From Stenotrophomonas indicatrix (lineage in GTDB: Bacteria; Pseudomonadota; Gammaproteobacteria; Xanthomonadales; Xanthomonadaceae), in contig CP168152.1 in the NCBI GenBank assembly GCA_041545745.1, positions 124,001 to 188,000 of the forward strand: a stretch of DNA of 64,000 nucleotides, given 5' to 3'. Shown one piece after another: positions 44,524 to 53,786 of this stretch. Below the pieces are notes generated by a model that did not search any database, was not told the DNA's origin, and saw nothing but the letters and a program-made list of their open reading frames with translations. The stretch's first letter is position 1, and every line of letters begins with the position of its first letter. The translations under genes and the position numbers were made by a program.

Positions 44524-45584
44524 TGTCCGACCCTGCACCCCCGCCGTCCCTCGATGCCCTCGGTACACCGCTGGCCTGGTCCGGACCCGATGGCCGCATT
44601 GCCGGCTGCAACCCGGCCTTCGCGCGCTGGCTGGGCGTCAGCGGCCGGCGCCTGCTCGGCCAGCCGTTGGCCGCGCTGGAAGTGCAGGGCGAGGCGCTGG
44701 CCCATTTCCTGGCCCGCGACGAGCGCGACAGCCTGCGTCTGAACCGGCTGGCGCTGGCCTTGCCCGGTGAGGCGGCGCGTTTCGCCGAAGGCTGGATGAG
44801 CCGACGCGACGATGGCGGCTGGCTGCTGGAGGCGCATCCGGTCGATGAGTTCCCCGGGCTTGACCCGACCCAGGCCCTGCCCAGCGCGCTCAGTGCGGCG
44901 CTGAAGGGCCTGGCGCATGAGCTGCGCAATCCGCTGGCCGGGTTGAAGGGCGCCGCGCAGCTGCTGGCCCGCCGCGCGGCCCAGCGCGACGCCAGCGAAC
45001 GCGAACTGATCGATCTGATCGGCTCGGAGATCGAGCGGCTCAATGGCCTGCTGGAGCAGCTGCTGTCACCGGCACCTGCCGCGCCGCATGCGGCGCTGAA
45101 CATCCACGCCGCGTTGGAGCGCGTGCTGCGCCTGGCCGAGAACGAGGCCGGTTGGGCGGTGCGTCTGCAGCGCGATTACGACCCGAGCATCCCGGAATTT
45201 GACGGTGACGCCGACCGCCTCACCCAGGCGGTATGGAACCTGGTACGCAATGCCATCCAGGCCGGCGCCGGCAACATCACCCTGCGCACCCGCGTTGAAC
45301 ACGGGGTGCGCATCGCCGAACAGCTGCACACCCTGGCGTTGCGCCTGGAAATCGCCGACGACGGCCGTGGCGTGCCCGAAGAACTGGCCGAACACCTGTT
45401 CCTGCCGTTGGTCAGTGGCCGTGCCGAAGGCACCGGCCTGGGCCTGGCGCTAGCCCAGCAGGTCGCGCGCGAGCATCGCGGCACGCTGACCTACCGGTCG
45501 CGCCCGGGCCATACCGTATTCACCCTGCTGCTGCCGATCGGCAACGGCACCGCCGCCGCCGAGGAGGCCCCGCGCGATGTCTGA
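44523..45584 (+). CDS. ntrB: nitrogen sensor histidine kinase NtrB (GlnL)
   Basis: 353 residues, soluble. A PAS domain (about 10-110, TPLAWSGPDGRIAGCNPAFARW) precedes the H-box GLAHELRNPLAGLKGAAQLL (His at about 131), N-box NLVRNAIQAG, and G-boxes ADDGRGVPEEL and GTGLGLALAQQ. PII controls its kinase/phosphatase balance toward NtrC. It shares 8 nt with ntrC (ATGTCTGA), so translation is coupled. The start is the ATG inside the palindrome at 44505. Confidence 0.95.
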   Translation: MSDPAPPPSLDALGTPLAWSGPDGRIAGCNPAFARWLGVSGRRLLGQPLAALEVQGEALAHFLARDERDSLRLNRLALALPGEAARFAEGWMSRRDDGGWLLEAHPVDEFPGLDPTQALPSALSAALKGLAHELRNPLAGLKGAAQLLARRAAQRDASERELIDLIGSEIERLNGLLEQLLSPAPAAPHAALNIHAALERVLRLAENEAGWAVRLQRDYDPSIPEFDGDADRLTQAVWNLVRNAIQAGAGNITLRTRVEHGVRIAEQLHTLALRLEIADDGRGVPEELAEHLFLPLVSGRAEGTGLGLALAQQVAREHRGTLTYRSRPGHTVFTLLLPIGNGTAAAEEAPRDV

Positions 45585-47025
45585 GTCTTCCGCGTCCGCG
45601 CCGTGCATCTGGGTGGTCGACGATGACCGCGCCGTGCGCTTCGTGCTGTGCACCGCGCTGCGCGAGGCCGGCTACCAGGTGGTCGACTTCGACAGCGCCG
45701 CACCCGCACTACAGGCGCTGGCTGAAAGCCCGCCGCCTGCGCTGCTGTTCACCGACGTGCGCATGCCCGGCGACGATGGCCTGGTGCTGCTGGACAAGCT
45801 GAAGGCTGTGCTGCCGCAGCTGCCGGTGGTGGTGATGTCGGCCTACACCGACGTCGCCAGTACCGCCGGTGCGTTCCGCGGTGGTGCGCATGAGTTCCTG
45901 TCCAAACCGTTCGACCTGGATGATGCAGTGGCGCTGGCCCAGCGCGTGCTGCCTGCAGTGGCGCCGGCCCTGGCCGCGGCCACGCCTGCCGCAGAAGCCG
46001 CCAGCGACCAGCCGCCGCAGCTGGTGGGCGATACGCCACCGATGCGCGCGCTGTTCCGCGCCATCGGCCGCCTGGCGCAGGCACCGCTGGCGGTGCTGAT
46101 CATCGGCGAAACCGGTACCGGCAAGGAGCTGGTGGCCAATGCGCTGCACCGCGAATCACCGCGCGCGCAGCATCCGTTCGTCGCGCTGAACACCGCCGCC
46201 ATTCCCGCCGAGCTGCTGGAAAGCGAGCTGTTCGGTCACGAGGCGGGTGCATTCACTGGCGCACAGCGGCGCCACATCGGCCGCTTCGAACAGGCCAACG
46301 GCGGCACTCTGTTCCTCGATGAAATCGGCGACATGCCGTTGCCGCTGCAGACGCGCCTGCTGCGCGTGCTCGCGCAGGGCGAGTTCTTCCGCGTGGGTGG
46401 ACGCGAACTGATCCGTGTCGATGTGCGCGTGGTCGCCGCCACCCATCAGGATCTGGAAGGCCTGGTCGCGCAGGGAAAGTTCCGTGCCGACCTGCTGCAC
46501 CGCCTGGACGTGGTGCGCCTGCAGCTGCCGCCTCTGCGCGAGCGCCGCGAGGACATCGCGCAACTGGCCACCACGTTCATGGCCGCTGCCGCACGCAAGC
46601 TGGACACGCCGCCGAAGCGGCTCACTGCGGCCGCCCTGCAGGCATTGCGCGAGCACGACTGGCCGGGCAACGTCCGCGAACTGGAGAACGTGTGCTGGCG
46701 CATGGCCGCACTGGCCGCGGCCGATACCATCGGTGTGGCCGATGTCGATACCGCGCTCAACCGCACCCGCAGCCGGCGCAGCAGTGCGGCCGCAGGTGAT
46801 CCGGGCCAATGGGAAGCGCTGCTGTCCGAATGGGCACGTCGGCAGCTGGCCGAAGGCACCGAGGGCCTGCACGCACAGGTACGCGAACGGGTCGACCACG
46901 CCCTGCTGGAGGCCGCGCTGCAGATCACCCACGGCCGTCGCGCCGAAGCTGCCGCGCGGCTGGGCCTCGGCCGCAACACACTTACCCGCAAACTCGGTGC
47001 CGGTCGCCGTCGCGGCGGGCATTGA
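45577..47025 (+). CDS. ntrC: nitrogen response regulator NtrC (GlnG)
   Basis: 482 residues. The receiver (1-125) has Asp60 in LLFTDVRMPGDDG. The AAA+ domain has Walker A GETGTGKELVANAL at about 178, the sigma-54 contact motif GAFTGAQ at about 225, and Walker B GGTLFLDEIGDMPL. A Fis-type HTH lies at the C-terminus (GRRAEAAARLGLGRNTLTRKL). Every element needed to activate sigma-54 promoters such as that of glnA is present. Confidence 0.97.
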   Translation: MSESSASAPCIWVVDDDRAVRFVLCTALREAGYQVVDFDSAAPALQALAESPPPALLFTDVRMPGDDGLVLLDKLKAVLPQLPVVVMSAYTDVASTAGAFRGGAHEFLSKPFDLDDAVALAQRVLPAVAPALAAATPAAEAASDQPPQLVGDTPPMRALFRAIGRLAQAPLAVLIIGETGTGKELVANALHRESPRAQHPFVALNTAAIPAELLESELFGHEAGAFTGAQRRHIGRFEQANGGTLFLDEIGDMPLPLQTRLLRVLAQGEFFRVGGRELIRVDVRVVAATHQDLEGLVAQGKFRADLLHRLDVVRLQLPPLRERREDIAQLATTFMAAAARKLDTPPKRLTAAALQALREHDWPGNVRELENVCWRMAALAAADTIGVADVDTALNRTRSRRSSAAAGDPGQWEALLSEWARRQLAEGTEGLHAQVRERVDHALLEAALQITHGRRAEAAARLGLGRNTLTRKLGAGRRRGGH

Positions 47026-47118
47026 ACGGTGCCTGCACGCGATCCTCGCACCCGCTTGCCGAACTGTTGATCCTCCATGGACGATGCCGTCCGTAGTGTT
47101 ACCTGCAAGGAGTCCCCG

Positions 47119-47688
47119 ATGCGTTTGTCCTTCGCCCTTCTGCCGCTGTCCGCCGCCGTGCTCCTGTCTGCCTGTGGCAGCGCGCCGAAGAAGCCGCAGC
47201 CCACACCGCCGCCGGCAACGGTGGTCAGCACCGCCAAGCAGGCCGAAGCCAACCTGGCGCCTGCCTCGGCCAGCATCGTCAGCGGCCGCCTGGCGCTGAT
47301 GGTGGAACCCGGTGGCGTACACCTCACCGGTCTGGTGGGAGGCCTGCAGCCGATGCAGCAGGCCGGTTTCCACATCCACGAGCGCGGCGACTGCAGCGCG
47401 GTGGACGCCAGCAGCGCCGGCAACCACTTCAATCCCGCCGGTGTCGCGCACGGTCGTGCCGGCAGCGGCAAGCACCATCTGGGCGACATCGACAACCTGC
47501 AGGCCGACGCGCAGGGCCGCGCCAACATCGATGTGCATCTGAAGGGCGTTACCCTGGGCGGAGGTGCCGCCACGGATATCGCCGGACGTGCATTGGTGGT
47601 GCATGCCAAGGCCGACGACTATCGCAGCCAGCCCGCCGGCAATGCCGGCGTCCGCATCGCCTGCGGCGTGATCCGGGTAACCCGCTGA
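47119..47688 (+). CDS. sodC: Cu/Zn superoxide dismutase lipoprotein (first copy)
   Basis: 189 residues. The signal is MRLSFALLPLSAAVLLSACG (LSAC lipobox), followed by a Pro-rich linker. All metal ligands are present: FHIHERGDC (two Cu His), GNHFNPAGVAHG (bridging and Zn His), KHHLGDIDN (Zn His, Asp) and LVVHAKADDY (Cu His), plus the channel Arg in AGVRIACGVI. It removes superoxide in the periplasm. A second sodC follows after 33 nt. Confidence 0.94.
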   Translation: MRLSFALLPLSAAVLLSACGSAPKKPQPTPPPATVVSTAKQAEANLAPASASIVSGRLALMVEPGGVHLTGLVGGLQPMQQAGFHIHERGDCSAVDASSAGNHFNPAGVAHGRAGSGKHHLGDIDNLQADAQGRANIDVHLKGVTLGGGAATDIAGRALVVHAKADDYRSQPAGNAGVRIACGVIRVTR

Positions 47689-47721
47689 TCACTCCACCGG
47701 CATTTTCCAAGGAGAGTTTCC

Positions 47722-48342
47722 ATGCGTCTGATCCACACTTCACTGTTCGCCGCCATCGCTGCACTGGGCCTGGCCGCCTGCAACCAGCAGCCGGCAGCAC
47801 CGACCACCGAAACCCCGGCGGCCACCCCGGCCGAAGGCACGGCCGCCCCGGCTGAGCCGGCCGCAGCCACGGCAGCAACCACCGAAACCTCGGCTGCAGC
47901 CGAACTGGCACCGACCCAGGGCAATGAAACCAAGGGCTCGATCACCTTCAAGCTGGTCGACGGCAAGGTTCACGCGTCCGGCCAGATCACCGGCCTGAAG
48001 CCGGGCAGCGAGCATGGCTTCCACATCCACGAGAAAGGTGACTGCAGCGCGCCGGACGGCATGAGCGCCGGTGGTCACTTCAACCCGGGCAAGCAGGACC
48101 ACGGCAACGTGGCCACCGATCCGCACCACGGTGGCGACATGCCCAACATCAAGGCCGACGACAAGGGCGTAGCCACTGTCGATGGCCCGGTCTCGAGCAA
48201 CGTCAACATCGGCAAGGGTGATGATTTCGACATCATCGGCCGCGGCCTGATCGTCCACGCCGACGCGGACGACTACAAGACCCAGCCGACCGGCAACGCC
48301 GGTGCGCGACTGGCGTGCGCGGTGATCAACAAGGCCCCGTAA
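47722..48342 (+). CDS. sodC: Cu/Zn superoxide dismutase lipoprotein (second copy)
   Basis: 206 residues. The signal is MRLIHTSLFAAIAALGLAAC, followed by a linker of about 45 residues rich in Ala, Thr, Pro and Glu. Ligands are FHIHEKGDC, GGHFNPGKQDHG, DPHHGGDMPN, LIVHADADDY, and Arg in GARLACAVI; all are intact. The longer DPHHGGDMPN loop resembles most bacterial SodC more than the first copy does. A strong terminator follows, so the two genes form one unit. Confidence 0.95.
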   Translation: MRLIHTSLFAAIAALGLAACNQQPAAPTTETPAATPAEGTAAPAEPAAATAATTETSAAAELAPTQGNETKGSITFKLVDGKVHASGQITGLKPGSEHGFHIHEKGDCSAPDGMSAGGHFNPGKQDHGNVATDPHHGGDMPNIKADDKGVATVDGPVSSNVNIGKGDDFDIIGRGLIVHADADDYKTQPTGNAGARLACAVINKAP

Positions 48343-48348
48343 GAAATG

Positions 48349-48378
48349 AAAAAACGCCGGCGCAAGCCGGCGTTTTTT
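48349..48378 (+). terminator. intrinsic terminator of the sodC pair
   Basis: The stem ACGCCGGC/GCCGGCGT with a GCAA loop is preceded by A's and followed by TTTTTT, a textbook rho-independent terminator. Confidence 0.92.
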
Positions 48379-48390
48379 CTTTACGCTGTC

Positions 48391-48831
48391 CTACAAAGGC
48401 GCCGCAGCCAATCGCTTGGCCTGCGCCGCCAACGCATCACAGGTTGCCGCGCTGCCTTCACACAGCGTGGTTATCTTCCGGGTGCGGCGAAACGGGTGTT
48501 CGCGATCCCAGCCGATCGCCGTGCGCATGCGTACCACCGAAGGCGCCAGCGCATGCGGCGCGGTGAACAGCACCCAGGTGGTGGCGGTGTAGTCCGGATC
48601 GTTCTCCACACTTTCCTTGCTGGTTTGCAGCAGGCTCATGCCAGGCGGCGTCGGCAACGGCAGTCGTTCGACATCCTTGCGCTTGGGGAGCTGTTCAACG
48701 AATGCGGCCACGTTGGCGTATTCCAGCGGCTGGCTGTCATCGCCGCCGCGCACTGGGGCAACCGCATGGGTGAGGCCCGACAGTGCAAGGCACAACAGGC
48801 AGAAGGCACCGCGGTAAACAGCAAGGGTCAT
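48391..48831 (-). CDS. exported hypothetical protein
   Basis: 146 residues from the ATG at 48831, giving the signal peptide MTLAVYRGAFCLLCLALSGL ending at THA. The mature protein is small and mixed (VAAFVEQLPKRKDVERLPLP, TATTWVLFTAPHALAP, then two Cys in TTLCEGSAATCDALA that could form a disulfide). No family recognised. It converges with the sodC pair. Confidence 0.65.
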   Translation of the reverse strand: MTLAVYRGAFCLLCLALSGLTHAVAPVRGGDDSQPLEYANVAAFVEQLPKRKDVERLPLPTPPGMSLLQTSKESVENDPDYTATTWVLFTAPHALAPSVVRMRTAIGWDREHPFRRTRKITTLCEGSAATCDALAAQAKRLAAAPL

Positions 48832-48983
48832 CCGGAAATCTCCTGAGGTAGCCGGCAGCCGCACTTCCGCGCAGTCGAGCCACGCCCGGCCGCGCTTCGG
48901 TAGTTCTGGGCCGAGCATTGCCCGGCTCTATAAACAGGTATCGACGCCGGACACACATCGCCCGGCGGATGGGCATCACCAGA

Positions 48984-49871
48984 TCAGCGCGCCAGCAGCT
49001 CGCGTGCGTCCTGGCCGGCTTCGCAATGCACGAACAGCACCGGTACACCGTGCGCTTCCAGCACCGCGGCCATCTGCCGCTGACGCATCAGGAACTGCTC
49101 GTAGATGCCCTGCAGACGCTCGCAGTCGCCCGTGCCGTGGTTGTAGTGCGCGCACCAGCCGGCCGGGTCGAACAGCGCCATGCGTGCTTCGCCCTGCGTA
49201 TAGCGCAGCAACGGCTCGGGCGCGTCACTCAGCCACTCGTCCTGACCTGGGGCCATGATCGCGGTTTCAATCAGCGGCCACAGCGCGGCCAGGCCCTGGT
49301 TGTCGTACTGCATCGACATCATCGCGGCCAGGTCGTTCACGGTGAAATAGCGTGCGTGCTCGACGCGCGCACCGAACGCGTTCTGGGCCATCAGCGCGGT
49401 ATCGGCATGGGCCATGCCATTAGCCAGCAGCACCTCTTCCAGCGCATCGGCCACGGCCGCCGTGGTTGCCACCTCGCTGCCGGTCAGCAGGAACGGCACC
49501 ACCCGCAGGCCACCGCCGACCAAGGTCGCGTCGGCCTGGAACGGCAGCGGTACATCACCGCTGGCATCGGTGCCGAAGGCCAGTACGCGCGGGCCCTGGT
49601 TGCGACCGGGCGCGCGCATCTGCAGTTCTTCCAGGCGGCGATGGATCGGCCAGCCCGGGCGAAGGACTTCGGCCGGATCGAAATGGGCGGCGGCGAACAC
49701 CAGATCCAGCTCGGCCACGTGTGGCACCAGCTTGGACAGGTCGCGGCCGACGCGTTCGGCCAGTTCACCGGCCTGTTCAGCGCTGAGCACCGCCTGGCGG
49801 GGGATTTCGCCGCCGGCCAGTTCCAGGGCCAGCACGCCAAGGGCATTCATCGCAGGGTCGGGTTTGCTCAT
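48984..49871 (-). CDS. conserved hypothetical cytoplasmic protein
   Basis: 295 residues, no signal peptide or membrane helix. Recognisable stretches are MSKPDPAMNALGVLALELAG, PRVLAFGTDASGDVPLPF and RYFTVNDLAAMMSMQYDNQG, but I cannot place them in a named family. Codon use and length support a real gene. It is divergent from the thiolase gene, 108 bp apart. Confidence 0.7.
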   Translation of the reverse strand: MSKPDPAMNALGVLALELAGGEIPRQAVLSAEQAGELAERVGRDLSKLVPHVAELDLVFAAAHFDPAEVLRPGWPIHRRLEELQMRAPGRNQGPRVLAFGTDASGDVPLPFQADATLVGGGLRVVPFLLTGSEVATTAAVADALEEVLLANGMAHADTALMAQNAFGARVEHARYFTVNDLAAMMSMQYDNQGLAALWPLIETAIMAPGQDEWLSDAPEPLLRYTQGEARMALFDPAGWCAHYNHGTGDCERLQGIYEQFLMRQRQMAAVLEAHGVPVLFVHCEAGQDARELLAR

Positions 49872-49979
49872 GGTTCCACGGTTGGCCCATCACAGGGCGG
49901 CAGCTACACTTGGCCCCATTATGCCTGCTCTGTCGTGCAGGCCATGTTGCAGACACCCTCATCCATGCCAGGTATCTCC

Positions 49980-51260
49980 ATGCCCAACGCTCGTCCCGTC
50001 GCCATCCTCGGTGGCGTCCGCATTCCGTTCTGCCGGCAGAACACCGCGTATTCGGATGTCGGCAACCTCGGCATGTCGGTGCGCACGCTGGGAGCGCTGG
50101 TCGAGCGCTTCGGCCTGCACGGCCAGCAACTGGGCGAAGTGGCGATGGGTGCGGTCATCAAGCACTCCAGCGACTGGAACCTGGGCCGCGAAGCCACGCT
50201 GTCCTCGGGCCTGTCGCCGTTGACCCCCGGCATCACCCTGCAGCGCGCCTGCGGTACCTCGCTGGACAGCATCATCACGGTTGCCAACAAGATCGCCCTG
50301 GGTCAGATCGAGTCCGGCATCGGCGGCGGTTCGGACACCACGTCCGACGTGCCGATCGTGTACGGAAAGAAGCTGCGCGCGCGCCTGCTGGCTGCCAACC
50401 GGGCCAAGAGCACCGGCGACAAGATCCGCGCGCTGACCTCCGGCTTCAAGTTCGCCGAGCTCAAGCCGGAGTTCCCGGGCGTGGCCGAGCCGCGTACCGG
50501 CAAGAGCATGGGCGACCACTGCGAAGACATGGCCAAGGAGTGGAACATCTCGCGCGACTCGCAGGACGAGTGGGCGGTGTCCTCGCACAAGAAGCTGGCT
50601 GCCGCCTATGAGCGTGGCTTCTTCAACGACCTGATCGCACCGTTCCGCGGCGTCGAGCGCGACAACATCCTGCGTGCCGACACCTCGCTGGAGAAGCTGG
50701 CGACGCTGAAGCCGGCGTTCGACAAGGTGTCCGGCCGCGGCACCCTCACCGCTGCCAACTCCACCCCGCTGACCGATGGCGCCGCTGCCGTACTGCTGGC
50801 CAGCGAAGAGTGGGCGCGGGCGCATGGCCACGAACCGCAGGCCTACCTGCGCGACGCACACGTGTCGGCCGTCGATTTCGTGCACGGCGAAGGCCTGTTG
50901 ATGGCGCCGACCGTGGCCGTGCCGGAGATGCTCAAGCGCAACGGCCTGACCCTGCAGGACTTCGACATCTACGAGATCCACGAAGCGTTCGCTGCACAGG
51001 TGCTGTGCACCCTGCGTGCGTGGGAGAGCGAGGACTACTGCCGCAATCGCCTGGGCCTGGATGCGCCGATGGGCCGCATCGACCCTGACAAGATCAACCT
51101 GCTGGGTTCGTCGTTGGCCACCGGGCACCCGTTCGCCGCCACCGGTGCACGCGTGATCGCCACGGCGGCCAAGCAGCTGGCCGAGCGCGGCGGTGGCCGT
51201 GCACTGGTGTCGATCTGCACCGCCGGCGGCATGGGCGTGGTTGCGATCGTCGAACGTTGA
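49980..51260 (+). CDS. thiolase (acetyl-CoA C-acyltransferase, FadI-like)
   Basis: 426 residues from the ATG at 49980 (MPNARPVAILGGVRIPF); 49965 is an alternative start. The acylated cysteine is in LQRACGTSLDSI (about 91), with the C-terminal catalytic pair GHPFAATGARV (His) and ICTAGGMGVVAIV (Cys). The long form with the inserted loop (residues about 120-170) resembles FadI and trifunctional-protein beta subunits. It makes or splits acetoacetyl-CoA or 3-ketoacyl-CoA. No fadJ-type partner is adjacent. Confidence 0.92.
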   Translation: MPNARPVAILGGVRIPFCRQNTAYSDVGNLGMSVRTLGALVERFGLHGQQLGEVAMGAVIKHSSDWNLGREATLSSGLSPLTPGITLQRACGTSLDSIITVANKIALGQIESGIGGGSDTTSDVPIVYGKKLRARLLAANRAKSTGDKIRALTSGFKFAELKPEFPGVAEPRTGKSMGDHCEDMAKEWNISRDSQDEWAVSSHKKLAAAYERGFFNDLIAPFRGVERDNILRADTSLEKLATLKPAFDKVSGRGTLTAANSTPLTDGAAAVLLASEEWARAHGHEPQAYLRDAHVSAVDFVHGEGLLMAPTVAVPEMLKRNGLTLQDFDIYEIHEAFAAQVLCTLRAWESEDYCRNRLGLDAPMGRIDPDKINLLGSSLATGHPFAATGARVIATAAKQLAERGGGRALVSICTAGGMGVVAIVER

Positions 51261-51268
51261 ACACCACG

Positions 51269-51291
51269 GTAGTGCCGGCCGCTGGCCGGCA
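51269..51291 (+). repeat. GTAG-type REP (SMAG)
   Basis: GTAGTGCCGGCCGCTGGCCG followed by GCA, 8 nt after the thiolase stop and before its terminator. Confidence 0.85.
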
Positions 51292-51303
51292 ACGTTGGAA
51301 TTG

Positions 51304-51330
51304 AAAACGCCGCCCAATGGGCGGCGTTTT
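51304..51330 (+). terminator. intrinsic terminator of the thiolase gene
   Basis: AAAACGCCGCCC, loop AAT, then GGGCGGCGTTTT: a strong stem with A and T flanks, usable in both directions. Confidence 0.88.
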
Positions 51331-51348
51331 CGTTGATTACATTCTCTG

Positions 51349-51373
51349 GTGGGTGCCGACCGTTGGTCGGCAC
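51349..51373 (+). repeat. GTGG-type REP
   Basis: GTGGGTGCCGACCGTTGGTC followed by GGCAC, the same subtype as the first unit of the cluster at 35614. Confidence 0.8.
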
Positions 51374-51387
51374 ACCTTCAGCCAGGG

Positions 51388-52695
51388 TCATGGCAACCGC
51401 GGGTTGCCGAACGCGTCGCGCTCTTCATTGGCGTCGTACACCGGCGGCAGCGGCGCAATCGACTGCTCCTCGACGGTCGCATGCAGCGGCGGGTCGACCA
51501 CCGCTGCCGGTGCACGCACCAGCGCTACGCTGTCTTCGCCGCGCTGCAGGCGCAGTGCGTTGGTCAGGCACTGCGCGGCCAGCACATGCTCGCCACGTTG
51601 CGCGAAGGCTTCGCCCAGCGCTTCCCACGCAGGGGCGCCGGCGCCAGCGGCGATGGCTTCATGCAGGAACGCGTCGGCGGTGTCCCACTGTTGCTGCGCC
51701 AGCGCGATGCGGCCCTGGGCCAGGCGCAGGGCTGCCGAATCGTCGTGCACGTTGCGCCAGCGCTGCAGGTTGGCCTGGCGTGTAGCCAGACGCTCGGCCG
51801 GCAGACGGCCATACAGCGCCACCAGTTCGTCATCCCAGCGATGGTCCAGCGCCTGTTCAAGCGCCAGCAGTGCCGGTTCGTCCCAGTCCAGTGCAACCGC
51901 ACGGGTGGCGTAGGCGGCAACCACGTCCGGGGTCGGTCGCAGCGCCTTCGGCGTGGCTTCCCATTGTGCAGCCAGTGCGTTGACGTCGCCCGCTTCCAGC
52001 AGTGCCTGCGCAGCCAGGCGTGCTTCCAGCTCACTGCTTGCCTCGGTCGGCAGCACCTTGGTCTGGCGCAGTGCGCCCAGCTGGCCGTACGCCTCGTGCG
52101 CGCGCCCAGCACGTGCCAGCGCTTCGGTGCGCAGCCACAGACCGCGCGGCGGCAGCGGCTGGATCGCCGCCACATCCAGCGCGTTGATCGCATCCACCGG
52201 CAGATCGTTGGCCAGCAACTGTTCGGCACGCAGCAGTGCCTGCAACGTCGCATCGCTTTCGCCCAGACGCTGCAGCAGTGCCTCGGCAGCGGGTGCATCG
52301 GCGCGCAACTGCGCGCTGCGTACGGCATTGGCCAGCGCAACCCCACTGACTTCCGGATCCTTGGCAGCGCCGTCCAGCAGCTTCTCGGCGCGCTGCCACT
52401 GGCCATGCTCGTAGGCCAGCAGACCATCGATCAGGCGCACCCGGCCCTGCTTGCGGCGGTAGCGGCCCCAGGCACGGAACGGTGCGGCGATCAGGCTCCA
52501 CAGCAGCCACAGCACCAGCACGCCGATCACCGACAGCAGCGCCACCTTTGGCAGGTTGCTGTGGTAGTCGTAGCCGGCGTAGCGCAGGGTTACTTCGCCG
52601 TAGCGGTTCAGGTCATCGGTGCCGAGCCATTGCGCGGCAACTACGCCAATGGCCACTGCCAGCAACAGCACGACCAGCGATTGCAGGGGTTTCAT
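51388..52695 (-). CDS. hemY: HemY-like membrane TPR protein
   Basis: 435 residues. Two N-terminal membrane helices (MKPLQSLVVLLLAVAIGVVA; VALLSVIGVLVLWLLWSLI) and a cytoplasmic or periplasmic TPR-like region (about 85-400) match proteobacterial HemY of the hem operon. It is unrelated to the Bacillus protoporphyrinogen oxidase of the same name. Its role in tetrapyrrole synthesis is still unclear. It follows hemX by 6 nt. Confidence 0.9.
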   Translation of the reverse strand: MKPLQSLVVLLLAVAIGVVAAQWLGTDDLNRYGEVTLRYAGYDYHSNLPKVALLSVIGVLVLWLLWSLIAAPFRAWGRYRRKQGRVRLIDGLLAYEHGQWQRAEKLLDGAAKDPEVSGVALANAVRSAQLRADAPAAEALLQRLGESDATLQALLRAEQLLANDLPVDAINALDVAAIQPLPPRGLWLRTEALARAGRAHEAYGQLGALRQTKVLPTEASSELEARLAAQALLEAGDVNALAAQWEATPKALRPTPDVVAAYATRAVALDWDEPALLALEQALDHRWDDELVALYGRLPAERLATRQANLQRWRNVHDDSAALRLAQGRIALAQQQWDTADAFLHEAIAAGAGAPAWEALGEAFAQRGEHVLAAQCLTNALRLQRGEDSVALVRAPAAVVDPPLHATVEEQSIAPLPPVYDANEERDAFGNPRLP

Positions 52696-52701
52696 ACGGG
52701 C

Positions 52702-53682
52702 TTACCTCCGGTCGGTCTGGGTACGCAGTTGTTGCAGGGTGCTGCCAAGCACGGTGTCATCGGCCTGCAATGGCAGCGAGCGCAGGGCATGGAGTTCAGC
52801 ACGTTGCGCGCGCAGGTCCGGTGAATCAGGCCAGCGCCGCTGCGCCCAGTGATCGATTCTGTTCAGCGCGGCATCGCGGCCGCTGCCGTCGCCGCGCTCG
52901 ATCGCTGCGCGGGCCAGGGTCAGTTCCAGCTGCAGCGCCGTATCGATGGTGGCGCGCTCGGCCGACGTCAGCGGGCCGTTCAGGCGGCTCGGAGTGATGT
53001 CCACGAAGGGCGCCAGCGCGGCCTGCCACCACGGTTTTGCGGTGTTGCTGGCCGGCGCCTGCGCGATCTGCGAAGGCAGGCCCTGCAGGGCTTTGCCCAG
53101 TGCGTCCAGGCGTTGCAGTGACAGCACGCGCGGGCCAGCGCCCAACGCATCCAGCGCGTTGCGTTCCTGCACCAGTGCCTGGCGCAGGTTCAGGCCGTCG
53201 CTGTCGGGCAGATCGGCCAATGCAGTGGCGGCCAGCGCATACAGCCGGCGTGAGCCCTCCACATCATCGGCAAAGGCCAGCCGCTGTGCGGCCTGGGTCA
53301 GCAGCAGTTCGGCCTCATCGCGCTGCACCGCCTGGCGGCCTTGGTTGGCGCTGTCGGCCAGCTTGGCCAGGTTTTCTTCCAGCAGGGCACTGCGTTGCGA
53401 CAGGCCCAGCACTTCGTCGCGCAGCACCCGGTTGGTGGTGGCCGCATCCTGCAAGCGCTGGCTGGCAGCGCGCTGGTCGCGGCGCAGGGCCTCGACCGTA
53501 GCCTCCAGCCCCTTCAGTTGCACGGCGGTGGTCTGCGCCTGCGCCAGTTGGTCGCTCTGCTGCTTCTGCCAATAGTGGTAGCCGGCATAGCCGCCCGCGC
53601 CCAGCACCGCCAGCACGGCAAGCGGCAGCAGCCAGCGCATGGGGCGATGGGGCGATGGAGTGGGCGGCAGAGTGTCGTTCAT
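52702..53682 (-). CDS. hemX: HemX-like membrane protein
   Basis: 326 residues. A short cytoplasmic start, one transmembrane helix (MRWLLPLAVLAVLGAGGYAG, about 15-35), then a long coiled coil (VQLKGLEATVEALRRDQRAA) and a helical domain, as in HemX. Older annotation as uroporphyrinogen methyltransferase is not supported: there is no SAM-binding motif. It stands between hemD and hemY in the conserved order. Confidence 0.9.
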   Translation of the reverse strand: MNDTLPPTPSPHRPMRWLLPLAVLAVLGAGGYAGYHYWQKQQSDQLAQAQTTAVQLKGLEATVEALRRDQRAASQRLQDAATTNRVLRDEVLGLSQRSALLEENLAKLADSANQGRQAVQRDEAELLLTQAAQRLAFADDVEGSRRLYALAATALADLPDSDGLNLRQALVQERNALDALGAGPRVLSLQRLDALGKALQGLPSQIAQAPASNTAKPWWQAALAPFVDITPSRLNGPLTSAERATIDTALQLELTLARAAIERGDGSGRDAALNRIDHWAQRRWPDSPDLRAQRAELHALRSLPLQADDTVLGSTLQQLRTQTDRR

Positions 53683-53786
53683 CGGGCTTCCTTGTCGGCG
53701 GCAACGCCGGAACCGATCCGGCAGGCAGCGTTGTGCACAGCATCACTGTTGCCGACGACACCGGCAAGCCGCGGCCGGGTGCCTGT

